Notes under the pieces: model-generated | The model's input: only the letters and a program-made list of their open reading frames with translations | Database searches by the model: none | Told to the model about the DNA's origin: nothing | Program-made: the position numbers and the translations under genes | In this document: positions 44,902-56,886 of the stretch, one piece after another | Layout: every line of letters starts with the position of its first letter | How positions within the stretch are numbered: position 1 is the first letter of the stretch | Assembly (NCBI RefSeq): GCF_963082655.1 | Contig: NC_081552.1 | Coordinates: forward strand, 94,463,582-94,527,581 | Length of the DNA: 64,000 nucleotides | Direction: 5' to 3' | From: Stomoxys calcitrans | Taxonomy: Eukaryota > Arthropoda > Insecta > Diptera > Muscidae

Positions 44902-46128
44902 TTTTTTATACCCACCACCGAAGGATGGGGTATATCCATTTTCTCATTCGGTTTGCAACAAATCGAAATATCCATTTCCGACCCTATAAAGTATATATAT
45001 TCTTGATCAGCGTAAAAATCTAAGACGATCTAGCCGTGTCCGTCCGTCTATCTGTTGAAATCACGCTACAGTCTTTAAATGTAGAGATATTGAGCACAGA
45101 TTTTGTTTTTGTCCATAAACAAGTTAAGATCGAAGATGGGCTATATCGGACTATATCTTGATATAGCCCCCATATAGACCGATCCGCCGATTTAGGGTCA
45201 AAGGCCCATTAAAGGCACATTTATTGTCCGATTTTGCTGAAACTTGGGGCGGTGAGTTGTGTTAGGCCGTTCAACATCCTCTTTTAATTTGGGCCAGATC
45301 GTTTCAGATTTGGATATAGCTGTCACAAAGACCGATCCTCCGATTTAGGGTCTAAGGCCATAAAAGCCACATTTATTATCCGATTTTGCTGAAATTTGGG
45401 ACAATGAGTTGTGTTAGGTCACTCGATATCATTATTAAATTTGGCCCAGATCAGTTCAGATTTGGATATTGCTGCCATATAGACAGATTTCTCAGTTTTA
45501 AGTCTTGCTCTCATAAAAGGCGCACTTATTGTCCGATTTGCCAAAATTTGGGACAGTGAGTTGTGTTAGGCCCTTCGACATCCCAGTCCAATTTGGTCCA
45601 GATCGGTCCATATTTGGAACTGTGGGTTTTGTTAGGATCTTCGACATCCTTCTTCAATGTGATCCAGATCGGTCCAGATTTGAATATAGCTGCCATATAG
45701 ACTGATCTCTTGATTGAAGGTTTTGGGCAAATAAAAGGCGCATTTATTGTCTGATGTCGCTAAAATTTCGTACAGTGAGTAGTGTTGGGCCCTTCGACTT
45801 TCTTCTTCAATATGGCTTAGATCGGTCCAGATCTGGATGTAGCTGCCTTATAGACCGATTTTTCGATTTAAGGTTTTGGGGCCATAAAAGGTCAAATCAG
45901 TTTATTTTTAGATATAGCTACTAAAAGGATCAATATTTTGTTATACAAAATTGTACAATGACTAGTACTTATTAGTATTTGGTCCAAATTGGAACAAATT
46001 TCGATATAGCTGCAATGGGGAATAAGGTATGCATTTTTCACCGGATTTTGACGAAAGGTGGTTTACATATATACCCGAGGTAGTGGGTATCCAAAGTTCG
46101 GCCCGACCGAACTTATATTTTACTAGTT
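44902..46128 (+). mobile_element. mini-me/DINE-1-like element, CCACCACC subfamily
   Basis: Start hairpin TATACCCACCACCGAAGG with GGGGTATAT; core AGTATATATATTCTTGATC; GTGTCCGTCCGTCTATCTG; about six modules (GGACAGTGAGTTGTGTTAGG; CCATATAGACCGATCCTCCG). The end is TTCGGCCCGACCGAA, where one base breaks the GC hairpin. No coding capacity. Confidence 0.72.
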
Positions 46129-46457
46129 GAAAATTTAACTACCCGGAAAGCCCGATTTTTAAACACGACCCGATTGCGCCCGATGGAGACTTTCATCGGC
46201 AAGGGCTATGGCATAGTGTATAGCACACTACTAGAACAACAACAACCAAAAATGTGTTTCTTGTTTTCAATTTTCCATTTTCTTTTTTGTCTCGTAGTAG
46301 TTGATACGGGACCACCGAGCTCCAAAATAGGAAATAAGTTCCGTAAGCTTTGACCGTGGACTAAGGCACAATAACACATTAAGTAATTGTTCCTGCTCTT
46401 CTTTTATCTAGTCACACAATTATTTAATTTTTTTATTGGATTTGCGTCAAAGCAAAT

Positions 46458-46751
46458 CAATAAAAACCCTTTTAAAAGTCAAGGAAAATGCTTTGGGCAG
46501 GCTACAGTGGTTCCGTTTTCGGCCTTACCAGGGGCCTCATCAGACTGTTTTGCTTTTAAAACGTTACAAGCTTCCACAACTTCCACTCACTAATTAGTGA
46601 GCAGTGCAATAGTAAAAGCATTCCTCTCTAAAGGCAATGAGATAAACTGTCTGATGAGGCCCCTGGAAAGCCCAACATCGCGATCAATGTTGCCTGTCCA
46701 ATGTATTTTGCACACTACATTTTGCCTTGACTTTTTAAAGTGTTTTCATTG
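46458..46751. mobile_element. foldback MITE of about 294 bp
   Basis: Ends CAATAAAAAC and GTTTTCATTG are inverted, and the arms stay alignable inward (AAAGTCAAGG with CCTTGACTTT; CAGGCTACAGTGG with TGTTGCCTG). An 18-bp perfect inverted pair lies at 46528-46545 and 46649-46666 (CCAGGGGCCTCATCAGAC). No transposase and no clear target duplication. Arms of about 100-140 bp around a short centre suggest a foldback or MITE; the superfamily is unassigned. Confidence 0.6.
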
Positions 46752-46769
46752 TTGTGTTTTTCTATTCAA

Positions 46770-47114
46770 AAAAAATAGAAACATAACCCATTAGTCTATG
46801 CTGGACGTAAAACCAATAACAAAATGAAAAAAAAAAATTAATTGTTAAAATTTTCGATTTTTTCAATTTGTTTTAAAGAATCCCTATATATATTTTTTTG
46901 CATTTTTATACACACAATAAATGCATGGTATTTAATAATTTTAATTTAATTATTTAATAAAAAATTTATTTAACAATAATATTTACTTAATGAAAAGTAT
47001 TTCCCATAGAAAAGTTTTTTCAATAGAACAATTTTGGGAACAAAAATTTCGTTGTGTATGTATAACTGTGGTGAAAATGGAAAATTCAAATTCTCATAAT
47101 ATTAAAAAAAAAAA
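46770..47114. other. very AT-rich stretch
   Basis: No motif seen; A and T runs only, ending in a poly-A of about 15 bases that abuts the next mini-me element. Confidence 0.4.
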
Positions 47115-48354
47115 AAAAGTAAAAGCGTGCTAAGTTCGGCCGGGCCGAATCTTATATACCCTCCACCATAGATCGCATTTGTCGAGTTCTCTTCCCGGCA
47201 TCTCTTCTTAGGCAAAAAAAGGATATAAGAAAAGATTTGCTCTGCTATTAGAGCGATATCAAGATATGGTCCGGTTTGGATCACAATTAAATTATATGTT
47301 GGAGACCTGTGTAAAATGTCAGCCAATTCGAATAAGAATTGCGCTCTTTGTGAGCTCAAAAAGCAAAATAGAGAGATCGATTTATATGGGAGCTGTATCG
47401 GGCTATGGACCGATTCAGACCATAATAAACACGTATGTTGATGGTCATGAGAGAATCCGTCGTACAAAATTTCAGCCAAATCGGATAGGAATTGCGCCCT
47501 CTAGAAGCTCAAGAAGTCAAGTCCCCATATCTGTTTATATGACAGCTATATCAGGTTATGAACCGATTTAAACCATATTTGGCACAGTTGTTGGATATCA
47601 TAACAAAATACTACGTGTCAAAATTCATTCAAATCGGATAGGAATTGCGCCCTCTAGAGGCTCTAGAGGTTATGGACCGATTTGAACCATACTTGACACA
47701 GTTGTTGGATATCGTAACAAAACCCGTCGTGCAAAATTTCATTCAAATCGGATAAGAATTGCGCACGCTAGAGGCTCAAGAAGTCAAGACCTAAGATCGG
47801 TTTATAAGACAGCTATATCAGGTTATAAACCAATTTGAACCATACTTGGCACAGTAGTTGGATGTCATAAAAAAACACGTCGTGCAAAATTTCATTCAAA
47901 TCGGATAGGAATTGCGCCTACTTGGCACAGTTGTTGGATATCATAACAAAATACGTCGTGCAAAATTTCATCCAAATCGGATAAGAAATGCGCACTCTAG
48001 AGGCTCAAGAAGTCAAGACCCAAGATCGGTTTATATGGCAGCTATATCAAAACATGGACCGATATGGCTCATTTACAATACCAACCGACCTACACTAATA
48101 AGAAGTATTTGTGCAAAATTTCAAGCGGCTAGCTTTACTCCTTCGGAAGTATGCGTGCTTTCGACAGACAGACGGACGGACGGACGGACGGACAGACGGA
48201 CGGACAGACGGACGGACATGGCTAGATCGACATAAAATTTCACGACGATCAAGAATATATATACTTTATATGGTCTCAGACGAATATTTCGAGTAGTTAC
48301 AATCAGAATGACGAAATTAGTATACCCCCCATCTTATGGTGGAGGGTATAAAAA
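47115..48354 (-). mobile_element. mini-me/DINE-1-like element, close relative of 40453-41956
   Basis: Both ends are present (AGTAAAAGCGTGCTAAG with TTCGGCCGGGCCGAA; CCCATCTTATGGTGGAGGG). Modules are partly deleted: the landmark TTGGCACAGTTGTTGGATATC is spaced irregularly near 47640-47940, so array contraction has occurred. The GTCY tract at 48164-48220 is longer than in any other copy here. Confidence 0.78.
48164..48220 (-). repeat. (GTCY)n microsatellite, longest in window
   Basis: Some 14 GACA/GACG/GGAC tetramers next to CATGGCTAGATCGAC. Length differences among copies (compare 6720, 35895 and 41785) suggest slippage after insertion. Confidence 0.85.
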
Positions 48355-48443
48355 TTCCAAAACATCCTAAATTGGGAATGGGTTTGGGTAGATAAGGTTT
48401 TTATTACAAGCAATTAGTCAGCAGGTTTTCTTCTTTAAGTGTA

Positions 48444-50007
48444 ATTTTTTTATACCCACCACCGACGGATGGGGGTATATTTATTTTGTCATTCCGTTTG
48501 CAACACATCGAAATATCCATTTCCGACCCTATAAAGTATATATATTCTTGATCAGCGTAAAAATCTAAGACGATCTAGACATGTCCGTCCGTCTGTCCGT
48601 CTGTCTGTTGAAATCACGCTACGGTCTTTAAGAATAGAGATACTGAGCTGAAATTTTGCACAGATTCTTTTTTTGTCCATAAGCAGGTTAAGTTAAAGAT
48701 GGGCTATATCTTGATATAGCCCCCATATAGACCGATACGCCGATTTAGGGTCTTAGGCCCATAAAAGCCACATTTTTTTTCCGATTTTGCTGAAATTTGG
48801 GACAGTGAGTTATGTTAGGCCCCTCGATATCCTTCGTCAAATCGCAAATCGCGCCAGATTTGGATATAACTGCCATATAGAACGATCCTCCGAATTAGGG
48901 TCTAGGCCCATAAGAGACATTTATTATTCGATTTTGCTGATATTTGGGACAGTGAGTTGTGTTAGGCCCTTCGACATCCTCCGTCAATTTGGCCCAGATC
49001 GGTCCAGATTTGGATATAGCTGCCATATAGACCGATCCTCCAATTTAGGGTCTTAGACCCATAAATGCCACATTTATTACCCGATTTTGCTGAAATTCGG
49101 GACAGTGAGTTGCGTTAGGCCCTTCGACATCCTTCGTTAATTTGGCTCAGATCGGTCCAGATTTGGATATAGCTGCCATATAGATCGATCCTCCGATTTA
49201 TGGTGTAAGGCCAATAAAAGCCACATTCATTATCCGATTTTACTGAAATTGGGGACAGTGAGTTGTCTTAGGCCCTTTGACATGTTTCTTCAATTTGGTT
49301 CAGATTTGGATATAGCTGCCATATAGACCGATTTCTTGATTTATGGTTTTGGGCCCATAAAATGCTCATTTATTGTCCGATGTCGCCGAAATTTGGAACA
49401 GTGAGTTAAGTTAAGCCCCTTGACATACTTCTGCAATATCGCACAGATCAGTCCAGATTTGGATATAGCTGCCATATAGACCGATATCTAGGTTTTAGGT
49501 TTGTCGCTGAAATTTGAGACATTGAGTTTGGTTATGCTCTTCGACGTCCTTCTTCAATTTTGCCCAGATCGGTCCAGATTTGAATATAGCTGCCATATAG
49601 ACCGATCTCTGGATTTAAGGTTTAGGGCCCATAAAAAAGGCATTTATTGTCCGATTTCGCCGAAATTTGGGACAGTGCTTTGTGTTTGGCTCTTCGACAT
49701 GTTTATGCAACTTGGCCCAAATCGGTCCAGATTTGGATATAGCTGCCATGTAGACCGATATCTCGATCTAAAGTCTTGGCCCCATAAAAGGCGCATTTAT
49801 AATCTGATTTCACTGAAATTTGACACAGTGACTTATGTTAGGCTTTTCGACATCCATGTCGTATATAGTTCAGATCGGTATGAGGTATATGAGTATAAGG
49901 TATGAAATTTTCACCGAATTTTGATGAAAGTTGGTTTACATATATACCCGAGGTGGTGGGTATCCAAAGTTCGGCCCGGCCGAACTTAACGCCTTTTTAC
50001 TTGTTTA
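48444..50007 (+). mobile_element. mini-me/DINE-1-like element, CCACCACC subfamily, longest copy
   Basis: Start TTTTATACCCACCACCGACG, core AGTATATATATTCTTGATC, tract GTCCGTCCGTCTGTCCGTC, then about eight modules, ending TTCGGCCCGGCCGAA and CTTTTTACTTGTTT. The landmark GACAGTGAG sits at 48801, 48948, 49101 and 49254: steps of 147, 153 and 153 bp. So this subfamily uses the same 153-bp period as 40453-41956 despite different module text. A 134-codon open frame at 49501-49905 with a 51-residue repeat is the by-product. Confidence 0.78.
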
Positions 50008-50029
50008 TGTTACTCTTATGTTTGTCGCC

Positions 50030-51460
50030 AGAATATTGAAACATCGATTAGTGGCCGTATTGGGCTGTTGAATGACAAAGCTCCAGATTGTGCTCCAATG
50101 TGTATCCTATTATTTGGAAGCATGCAAAGATTATCCCCATTCCCAAATGCAACATTGATTATCGGCCGATATCAATTTATTGCTATCTTCCTGACGGTAT
50201 ATCTTCACCAAGAGTCCCTGTTGTCAGAAAGACAGTCCGGCTTCCGTTCTGATCATAGTTGCATTACTGCATTGGTTGAAGTGGCTGAATCGATCAGAAA
50301 TGACATTGATGAGAACAAAATTGGCTTTCTGGTTCTTTTGGATAACTTCAAAGCTTTCGACACGGTTGATCACCTGAATTTGTGCATGAAACTATGGAAT
50401 TTTTTTAACTTCACATAAACGGCAACGAGTCTGATTATGTCGTATCTGAGCGATAGACGGCAGTCTGTATGCGCAGGGAATATATTATCTAACCCCTTGT
50501 TCGTACCTAAGGGGGTTCCCCAAAGCTCGATTATAGGTCCACTTCTCTTTACATTATATGCGAACGACTTGCCTCGTCAACTAACACACGGTCAGATTAT
50601 GATGTATGCTGATGACGTGCAGATTTTTTAAAGCGGCTTTGAGGACAATGTAGACGATTGCATAAGTAAACTTACCACGGACCTACATCGCGTTTATGAC
50701 TGGGCGACTGCAGATGTTTTGTTGTTAAATCCAAGTAATCCAAATGTTTGGTTGTTCACAAAAACAAGAATTTCAACATGCGACAACCGGATATTTACGT
50801 TAATGGTCAGAGGATCGATATTGTATCTAGTGCGAAGAATTTAGGCGTGGTTTTTAACAGTTCTTTGAGCTGGTCCGATCATGCTAACATTGCAGCCGGG
50901 CAGACTTATGCAAAGCTTCGTGCTTTATGGATCACACACTCTTTTACACCCATAAATATCCGAATTCTTCTGGCGAAAACATTCCTAGTTCCAGGTTTGA
51001 TATATGGTTGTGAACTTTTTTCGAATTGTGATTCTTCGAGCCTCCGAAAATTTAATGTAGCTTTTAACAGCATAGTCCGTTATGTGTATGGTTTAGAAAT
51101 GAGTCAGCATGTTTCACAATATGTAGATGCTCTATTTGGATTTAGTTTCAACAATGTGCTACATACCAAATCATTAATATTTTTACATAAAAATATTGTG
51201 GAAAAGAAACCCAGATATTTGTGTGAGAGACTGTGATTTGCTCAATCTGATAGAGAAAGAAAGTCAATACCTTTTAGAAGACGGAGTCTTATGTCTGAAC
51301 GACAATTTTATATTAGCAACATACGTCTTTGGAATAATCTACCTCGCACTACAAGTGCAGGGATCGTGGGTTCGATTCCCACAAAAGGGCTTGTCTGCCG
51401 CTACTGTGGTATCACAATGCACTTATCTAGCCTTAGTGAATCTGTTTAGAAAATAAACGA
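50030..51460 (+). pseudogene. Jockey/CR1-like LINE C: reverse transcriptase to C-terminus
   Basis: Across frameshifts the translation gives LLSERQSGFRSDHSCITAL, then FLVLLDNFKAFDTVDH (palm Asp in AFD), GVPQSSIIGPLLFTLYAND, and MMYADDVQIF with the catalytic Asp pair. Further on are GQRIDIVSSAKNLGVVFNSS, LVPGLIYGCELFSN and a C-terminal LRLWNNLP-like region ending CRYCGITMHLS. The QSGFR and LGPLLF motifs fit, with S for G in GVPQGS. No endonuclease lies upstream, because 50007 is already mini-me DNA, so the copy is 5'-truncated. Stops occur at 50416 and 50629. RNase H is absent, which separates it from LINEs A and D. Confidence 0.72.
50748..51236 (+). pseudogene. LINE C thumb and C-terminal segment (longest intact frame)
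   Basis: A 162-codon frame with KNLGVVFNSSLSW, LAKTFLVPGLIYGCELF and NVLHTKSLIFLHK. It is part of the element at 50030-51460 and is listed because it is its longest uninterrupted stretch. Confidence 0.65.
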
Positions 51461-51479
51461 CAACTCTTACTAAGGCGAA

Positions 51480-52600
51480 CATAACCTACTTTGAATGGGA
51501 CGAAATAGGAATTTATTAATTAAGTGTTATGAACATTGAATTTAACAAACGAATAAAAGCGTTTTAGTGTATGTTTTCCACTTCTAGAAGTTTTTATATC
51601 GTCTTTATTTGCAATGAACCATCAAAATGGTAATACAAAATATGGTTCCATATTGAAACTGCGTTTAAAACCAAAAAGTGAATAAATATGAAAACAGAAC
51701 CTTAGATTTGTATGGCTACTAACACACATATGAATTCTCAAGCACATGAGCACTTGGGTATGTGTAAGTATGTGTGTAACTGAATATCCTGGCACAACTG
51801 CAACTGCAACCAGAAAATGTGGTTTATTTTATGAGTTCACGTTCTAAACTCTACGTGAAAAGTATCAAACGGAAAAAATAAGTTGAACGGCTGTGAAAAT
51901 GGATGAATGAATGGAGTTAAAATTTTATTTAGCACCATACCGAGTTAAGCAATGCAGCGTTGGCAAATCGGAAAGAGGCGGCAGCAATATAACCTCAATG
52001 CTATTCCAACAACTCACAAAAAAAGTCTCCTTCGGCACAGTCATAACGTTGAAAAGATATGCGTGCAAGTGTGTATATGGACTTAATTCAAGTTCCAAGG
52101 GAGGAGATGACGCGAAGCTCGCATTCTCCTTTATTCCTTCGTTGAACAACTAACAGCGACAATTTTCAGCGAATGATATGGTTATGAAAGTTATTATGTT
52201 CATATAAACCAGCAACAAACCCAACAGCAATGCACGATGACAGGATGAACAGGAGCAGGCGGGCAATCATATGACTGAGAAATGAATAAGATACATGAGG
52301 AGATATATATAAAGTTGGGCAGATATGTGGTATATTGGGATGGAGACGACGTACCACCATTTTGTATGGTAGTTTGTAGTTTTACTATACCGAATTCAAT
52401 TTCTATTGGCACATACGCGTACATGGATTCGCATATTTTTGAATGGGCAAACGTTTGCATTTGTATGCATTGTAAACATACTAACACATTTATATATTCT
52501 ATCGTGATGATCTTAAATGTATGGCTATGATTACAGTACAATCGCACAGTATCAAACACTCGAAGAAAAATTTTTGGAATTATGCATGGGCTGTATTAAA
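51480..52600. other. low-repeat sequence, possibly single copy
   Basis: None of the window's repeat families is seen. Overlapping frames on both strands (for example 52200-52559) have no motif. GC content is somewhat higher around 51.95-52.40 kb. Confidence 0.35.
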
Positions 52601-52609
52601 TCTCACGAT

Positions 52610-52651
52610 TTAAGTCTACATTTACATCACGAGATGTAAATGTAGACTTAA
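52610..52651. repeat. perfect 19-bp hairpin with 4-nt loop
   Basis: TTAAGTCTACATTTACATC (52610-52628), loop ACGA, then its exact reverse complement (52633-52651). It lies just before AAGCCGGTCGAAGCCGAC. The absence of mismatches suggests recent origin. Confidence 0.9.
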
Positions 52652-52747
52652 GCCGGTCGAAGCCGACTTTTGGATAACATACACCATAGATCACAAGAAA
52701 TCTGTGAGAAATAACGTATATATAGGAGTAATATTTACATCTAAACA

Positions 52748-52944
52748 AATGCCTTTTAAATCCAACAGTGACAGTGAGTGACAATATCACAAGACATTTC
52801 CTGTAGATCTGATGAAAAATGTCCCTATTGTTGAAGTATTTATCCATGTACGACTTTAATAATAGGGAAATTTTTATCTGATCAACACGAAATGTGTTGT
52901 GATATTGTCACTCATTGTTACTGTTCAATTTAAAAGGCATTTGT
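52748..52944. repeat. inverted repeat with 52-bp arms
   Basis: AAATGCCTTTTAAATCC...GAGTGACAATATCACA at 52748-52799 and its inverse at 52892-52944, about 87% matching, around a 92-bp centre. A foldback MITE is likely; no target duplication found. Confidence 0.7.
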
Positions 52945-52989
52945 GATAAGGCACTTGTGTGAAAAATAAAATTCAAATTGAAAATATTA

Positions 52990-53600
52990 TAAAACAAAAA
53001 CTACAGAAGATATCGTTCTAATTTTTCACAAATTAGTAGATGGATATCATTTTCAAAAAATGAGTACAAATTTTGGCCATATTTCTTGATGAAAAATACC
53101 CAAAATCCCCAGACTGGGGAGAGATGTTTGCAAAATTGGCATTTTTTAGTAAAATGTCCGTAGAGGCCTCAATTAGTTTAGTTATTACTTGGGCAATGAA
53201 AAGATGTTATAAATTTGGGGGTCTCAGCTTTGCGTTTTGAGAACTCGAAGGGTTTTCCCAGTCTTTTTTTTTTTTTTTTTTTTTTGTAGAAAATACCAGT
53301 ATTGTACTTAAAAAATCTCATATTAAAGTTAACACAATTTATAAAAATTACACTTGAAACGCATCTGTATTAAGTCTATACATTTCAATAAGCAAAATTG
53401 ATAGCGCTGGGCCACGTTTTCAGTAAAGGACGAATCCATGAAATTGCCTTTTTCTACGAAAAAATGCCAAAAATTTACTTTTTGACATTTTTTGATTTGT
53501 AACTCGCCTAACTTTTTATGTTATTGCCACTCCTAAGTAAACTATTACATATTCTGGCGGAGGAGGAATTTGAACCAGTCTGTTAAAATACTTCTTAGCG
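52990..53600. other. unassigned repeat-like sequence
   Basis: AT-rich with a 24-T run at 53263-53286. Text such as AAAATGCCAAAAATTTAC looks repetitive, but no second copy is in this window. Confidence 0.35.
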
Positions 53601-53624
53601 GTAGAGACGATGTTATAATAACGG

Positions 53625-53765
53625 AAATGGCAAGAATACAACAGGTTCAGTGAACATGTTGTCTCGGTATAGGTGGGGCGATGATGGTAACGCCCACAAA
53701 GGCACTGAGGACAATCTTAGATATACGTCTCATAAACATACAGATAGAGAGTGACGGTCATGAGT
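53625..53765 (+). pseudogene. LINE A thumb fragment
   Basis: Translation: ARIQQVQ, stop, then TCCLGIGGAMMVTPTKALRT and ILDIRLINIQIES, homologous to 12190-12320 of LINE A in the opposite orientation. Confidence 0.6.
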
Positions 53766-53907
53766 TTTGGAAACCTTATACATTTATTCTGGCTGTAATC
53801 ATTTTCAGCTTCCTTCCAAAAATTAAAATCTTCTCAATAATTTTATATAGGTTTGTTTTGCAATGAGCTTTTAAAAAAAAGTTAATTACTACTTTCTATC
53901 CAAATTA

Positions 53908-54506
53908 AGTTCTTGGTTAGGTTGGGTTGAAAAGAGGGTGCGGATATTAATCCGCCTCATGCTACTATGGACATACACCTTAGGTTTATTGTGCGCTCTA
54001 AAAAAAATTATTTTAAGTTAGGAATTCCTTGCTACTTACAAAATCTTTAATATTTTTCCATTCCGCTCCCCTAAGTTGGTTCATGTTTGGTATTGTGTCC
54101 TACCTAAGTACAGGTATCTGTTAGACGTCTCATCATCTTCCCCACATGCCCTACACTATGCTATCACTTGTCGCAACGATTTTGCATAAGTGTGCTCGTA
54201 GTCCTATGTGTCCCGTAATGATACCAAAAGCTATCCTTTCAGCAATAGCCTCGTCCTCTCACGACCCGGGTCACTGCATAGGATTTTCGCCATCCTACCG
54301 ACTGTTTTGCTGTTCCACAGTGTTACATTCGGGCGGTAGTCGCCCACGCCCTAAACTCGGACTGCGTTGACCCGAAAAGCTTCGGGTTAACCAAGTTTAT
54401 TGATGGCAGTCGTCTGGCCTTCACCGCCAAATTGTCTGCTCTTTCATTGCCCCTTACTCCGTTACGGTACGGCACCAAAACGATGCGGATTGTGCCAGTT
54501 CTTGGT
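53908..54506 (-). mobile_element. LINE A 3' fragment with target duplication
   Basis: AGTTCTTGGT stands at 53908-53917 and 54497-54506 around an insert beginning (reverse) with the TTAGGTTGGGTTGAAAAGAG tail. The 5' truncation falls in RNase H (CGATGCGGATTGTGCC, inside the WVPGHND region). The C-terminal Cys/His part is present but frameshifted. Confidence 0.78.
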
Positions 54507-55966
54507 AATTATCATTAATCCACTGACACCAATAATTTCCAACTCAGTACCAACAACTCAATATACATGATATTATTTAATTATTTGTCAGGATATTATT
54601 AAGGATCAAATGGAAATGTTCTTAAACAACAACAACGATGTATTATCACAATTAATTCCAATTAATTAGGTGCTTATTTTCTTCCTTATTTCCCAAAGTG
54701 GTTCTTAGTGGTCGATTAAGTCACCACCTCCTATCTAACCACACTTTCAGCCGGGCTGGAATGGAATGGGCTGCGCTGCTCCTCTATTGAATTGTAATTT
54801 GTACTTTGGCTGTGTGGCTACACTATGCTATGCTAGCTTATTGTGATACAGGTCTCGTTTTAATAGGCAAAACGTCATTAAAATTTGCTGTCCGTCCTAC
54901 TCATCTTTCTGCTTTGTTTGGCTGGTGGTGTTTGCGCGTTTTAAAGGAGTTTCGTACATGACTTGGTAGCTGGCTGCAAAGTCGATACGGTCGATGAGTC
55001 GGAGGAAGGACACATGGTTAAATGGTTGAATGTTTCCAGTTTTATAAATTCGACTAGGGAAAATTGCACAAATTGAGCAAAGTACGTTATTATAGATATG
55101 TATATGCGATGTATTAAACAAATACATATAGAATACATTTTGTTCAGTTTTTGTTCGCATTTGGACCTAAGCTGATGATGATGATGGGCGGTGGTGATAT
55201 CCTGGCTTTAATAGTAAATTTGTAGTAAACTGATTTCGTGCTTTGATTGTTAAAAACAAAAGTGGCCCATTTGTTAGCTTTTTTTTTTTCTTTTTTTTTT
55301 TTTTTTTGCTTAGCCATTCATACTGCTGATTTCGCTAGATTTGATGGCCGCATATATTTTAGCCTGATTGAGTTGCAGAGACTTTGCAGTGTAAAAAAGG
55401 GGAACCTAATACGCTTATGGTGGAGGCGCCGCATTGAACATTTAAATTGAAGGATCAATATTGAAATGAATGAGATTTTCGTTTTTGTTTTTTACTTTCA
55501 CGAGTTCAGTGGTATTGTTCAAAAAAGTTTTGTAGAGGATTTGGGGTAAATTGTTTTAGCACAATTTGTTCTGCCTTTTCTGGTGAGATAATTGTTTTAG
55601 CAATTTTTTTTTATGGATTTTATAATTTTTTTTTTTATTATTATTAATTTTTAAATTTGGTTACAATTTATTATGTGGACGTGTGTTTTTTATCGAAGCT
55701 ATTTAATTTATGTTATATGGTGAGAAAAAAGTTGATGGGCGTTTTTTCTCTGAATATAAATGATTTATTTTTCCTGAGGGCCATAAATTATTAGTCTTGG
55801 TTGGGAAATAAAGTGCAATATGTTGCAAAAATCTTGTGACAACTGATGTTGATGATATTACATATTGCATTGAACGAATGAACGCTAATGGTGTTAAAGT
55901 ATACTCATTAACTATGTATTGAGGGGAATATATGCTCTTTACTACAAAAGCATTTCCTATATTAAT
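54507..55966. other. low-repeat sequence
   Basis: No gene recognised. Poly-T tracts at 55280-55307 and 55600-55660. Open frames at 54897-55160 and 55703-56071 lack motifs; the latter runs into a mini-me end. Possibly single copy. Confidence 0.35.
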
Positions 55967-56344
55967 TAAAAACAAGTAAAAAGTTTTTGATTTCGGCCGG
56001 GACGTACTTTGGATACCCACTGGCTCAGGTATATATATATTAACCATATTTCGGGAAAACCGGTGTACCATTTATGAACACGTAGCACCTTCTTCAAAAT
56101 ATAGTCCAATCTAGGACATCGAGGGTCTAATGCACTTCGCTGCTCCAAAATTCAGTGAAATCCTGTAAAAGCCATTTATGGGCGAAAGACCGTAAATCGG
56201 GAGATCAATGTAAATGACAGCTATAGGATGATTTTTTAAGAGCCATAGAAACTTTTTTCGTGAAAAAACCTATTTATTTCAGAAAAATTCATGAAATCTT
56301 TATTTGAATCGATAGTACGGTTCATATAATTTAATGCTCGATAA

Positions 56345-56645
56345 TTGCAAATGCAAATTTTGCCCATGAACATTTCACTAAGGAACAGGGGCAAACTTCT
56401 CACATATCAGTGAGTTCTGTCCGATTCAAGTTTAAGCTCAATGATAAGAGGCCTCCTTTTTATAGCCGAGTTCGAACGGCGTGCCACAGTTCGACAGCTC
56501 TTTGGAGAGAAGTACCTCACAAATGTTGTCAGTATTAGGAGGCGAAAGTCACCGCTGAAAAATTTTTCTGATGGTCTCGCCAAGATTCGAGCCAAAGCGT
56601 TCAGCGTCATAGGCGGACATGCAAACCTCTGCGCTTCGGCGTTTT
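56345..56645 (-). mobile_element. family-1 SINE inside the decayed mariner
   Basis: Reverse orientation: tail GCAAATTTTGCCCATGAAC to head CCTCTGCGCTTCGG. The head lacks the last ten consensus bases and its B box is GATTCGAGCC. It lies between the mariner 3' untranslated region (56224-56344) and the transposase C-terminus. Confidence 0.75.
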
Positions 56646-56886
56646 CAAGATTATTTCAAGCAAATATTGAACGTGATTGCGCCTCAAATGATCCATCCGC
56701 TTAGTCCAATTAGGAGGCGAAAGTCACCGCTGAAAAATTTTTCTGATGGTCTCGCCAAGATTCGAGCCCAAGCGTTCAGCGTCATAGGCGGACATGCAAA
56801 CCTCTGCGCTTCGGCGTTTTCAAGATTATTTCAAGCAAATATTGAACGTGATTGCGCCTCAAATGATCCATCCGCTTAGTCCAATT
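56536..56886. repeat. 175-bp tandem duplication across the SINE/mariner junction
   Basis: AGGAGGCGAAAGTCACCGCT ... CCGCTTAGTCCAAT is repeated at an offset of 175 bp, with one visible change (GAGCCAAAGCG versus GAGCCCAAGCG). The unit includes the SINE head and the last 24 or so codons of the mariner remnant, so it arose after both insertions. Confidence 0.88.

Noticed and set aside
52200..52559. Overlapping open frames on both strands of about 82-119 codons.
   Set aside because: No conserved motif, no recognisable start context, and the two strands are equally open, as expected by chance.
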